Shown in pieces: positions 63,466 to 64,000 of a DNA stretch of 64,000 nucleotides. The number at the start of each line of letters is the position of its first letter. The first letter of the stretch is position 1. Source of the stretch: Pseudomonas sp. (GTDB lineage: Bacteria > Pseudomonadota > Gammaproteobacteria > Pseudomonadales > Pseudomonadaceae). Position numbers and translations under genes: made by a program. The DNA lies in assembly GCF_030690725.1 (NCBI RefSeq), contig NZ_JAUYGD010000011.1, forward strand, positions 1 to 64,000, written 5' to 3'. The notes under the pieces were generated by a model that saw nothing but the letters and a program-made list of their open reading frames with translations, did not search any database and was not told the DNA's origin.

Positions 63466-63684
63466 GTAGACTGAGCCCACTGATAGACTCAACCCCGAGT
63501 GGCACAATGCTATACATCAGCAATAGGCATTTCAAGCGGGCATTAGCTTTCAAAAATGAATAAGCCGAAAAAATCGTGACCCAGGTCAAAAATGCAGGAA
63601 CGGGAACCCTTCCTTGCAACCGACTCTTTGCAGCTCGACTTCGAACCAGCAACAATATCACTGAGCCATCACAGGGACGAGTCC
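63466..63684. promoter_or_regulatory. Divergent intergenic region between the giant exoprotein gene and xcpP
   Basis: These 219 bases separate the giant gene from xcpP. AGGGA lies about nine bases before the xcpP ATG. A TTGCAG with AACAAT 17 bases downstream is the best rightward promoter guess, but it is weak. I found no lux/las-box palindrome of the kind known upstream of quorum-controlled xcp genes in P. aeruginosa. Confidence 0.4.
63509..63535 (-). promoter_or_regulatory. Candidate sigma-70 promoter for the giant exoprotein gene
   Basis: Leftward, TTGAAA (63535-63530) and TATAGC (63514-63509) are separated by 15 bases. Transcription from here would start near 63502 and give a leader of about 37 bases before the ATG at 63465. 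The spacing is short and the -10 imperfect. Confidence 0.35.
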
Positions 63685-64000
63685 ATGGCCAATACTCTGC
63701 AAATGACCATTAACCTTGCGACAACGCGCGCCACCCAACACCTTGTACTAGCCTTCGTAATTATGGCTGTGGTAGCGGGTTTATGCTGGCTAGAATTCAA
63801 ATTTATCAATGAGTTACAGCTAAAAGCGCCTTTTCGCGCGACTAACGTACCCACAACCACTCCCGAAAGACAGAAGTTAAGTAGAGCACTTTTTGAGCTA
63901 TTTGGACCTGAAAAAACTGACCCAAACCCCATTAGCGCACCCGCAGAACAACTACCTGAAAGCAATCTCAATTTGCATGTTTCGGCCATATTCTTCATGG
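63685..64000 (+). CDS. xcpP: N-terminal part of T2SS inner-membrane protein GspC (XcpP), cut by window edge
   Basis: The frame is open from an ATG at 63685 to the window edge, giving 105 residues. The start has AGGGACGAG upstream. One membrane segment lies near residues 18-38, followed by a linker and L-F-E-L-F-G near 70. The sequence then reaches L-P-E-S-N-L-N-L-H-V-S-A-I-F-F-M, the start of the GspC homology region that contacts the outer-membrane secretin. Topology and motif order fit GspC/XcpP. In Pseudomonas, xcpQ (secretin) would be expected to follow to the right. It is transcribed away from the exoprotein block. Confidence 0.8.
   Translation, partial: MANTLQMTINLATTRATQHLVLAFVIMAVVAGLCWLEFKFINELQLKAPFRATNVPTTTPERQKLSRALFELFGPEKTDPNPISAPAEQLPESNLNLHVSAIFFM

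Noticed and set aside
20569..63465. RTX-type giant adhesin
   Set aside because: There are no G-G-x-G-x-D nonapeptide repeats and no C-terminal type I signal. An N-terminal Sec signal peptide is present instead.
63505..63507. TTG as the start of the giant gene
   Set aside because: It sits at the predicted transcription start and adds residues before an otherwise normal signal peptide. The ATG at 63465 (or 63435) fits better.
63466..63684. Quorum-sensing lux/las box upstream of xcpP or the giant gene
   Set aside because: I looked for the ~20-bp dyad typical of LasR/RhlR sites and found none.

Overview
The window is a Pseudomonas-type gammaproteobacterial chromosome segment. Both edges carry pieces of one type II secretion system (T2SS). 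On the left, on the minus strand, are the ATPase gene gspE/xcpR, gspF/xcpS and probably the first six codons of gspG/xcpT. On the right, on the plus strand, is the start of gspC/xcpP. The GspE and GspF proteins closely resemble Pseudomonas XcpR and XcpS as I remember them. In the P. aeruginosa layout the two xcp arms face away from each other across a short intergenic region. Here about 61 kb lies between them, and almost all of it is coding sequence for very large exported proteins.

The inserted block is read leftwards, away from xcpP: (1) a giant exoprotein of about 14,300 residues (20569-63465); (2) a parvulin-type prolyl isomerase lipoprotein; (3) a second, degenerate SurA/EpsD-like lipoprotein overlapping it; (4) a 2,484-residue exoprotein with two MshQ-like domains and a calcium-binding thrombospondin type 3 (TSP3) repeat array; (5) a 2,071-residue exoprotein ending in a PD-(D/E)xK nuclease-like domain; (6) a 449-residue cytoplasmic protein whose start codon overlaps the stop codon of (5). 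A rightward signal peptidase I paralog sits between the block and xcpR.

My reading (inference) is that this is one functional system built into a T2SS locus. The three large proteins have Sec signal peptides, and two isomerase/chaperone lipoproteins could hold or fold them at the membrane before T2SS export. The giant and the TSP3 protein look like surface or matrix components built from Ig-like, beta-propeller, IPT/TIG, TSP3 and carboxypeptidase-regulatory-like modules. The 2,071-residue protein has the layout of a polymorphic toxin: signal peptide, long stem, hydrophobic helical pre-toxin region, nuclease tip. The overlapping 449-residue gene is the natural immunity candidate. The toxin tip and immunity gene are visibly more AT-rich than the stem.

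Inside the giant, the N-terminal fifth is an Ig-like array (about 54.6-63.3 kb). The centre repeats a [beta-propeller, SbsA-like Ig, IPT/TIG] module about seven times (about 39.9-53.7 kb). A mixed Ig and propeller region follows (31.7-39.9 kb). The C-terminal part (20.6-31.7 kb) alternates TSP3 calcium repeats with carboxypeptidase-regulatory-like, discoidin-like, GATase-like and nidogen-like domains, plus four copies of a domain I do not recognise. There are no RNA genes, insertion sequences or CRISPR arrays, and no intergenic gap exceeds 300 bases. Nearly all plus-strand ORFs inside the block are antisense shadows of the minus-strand genes.
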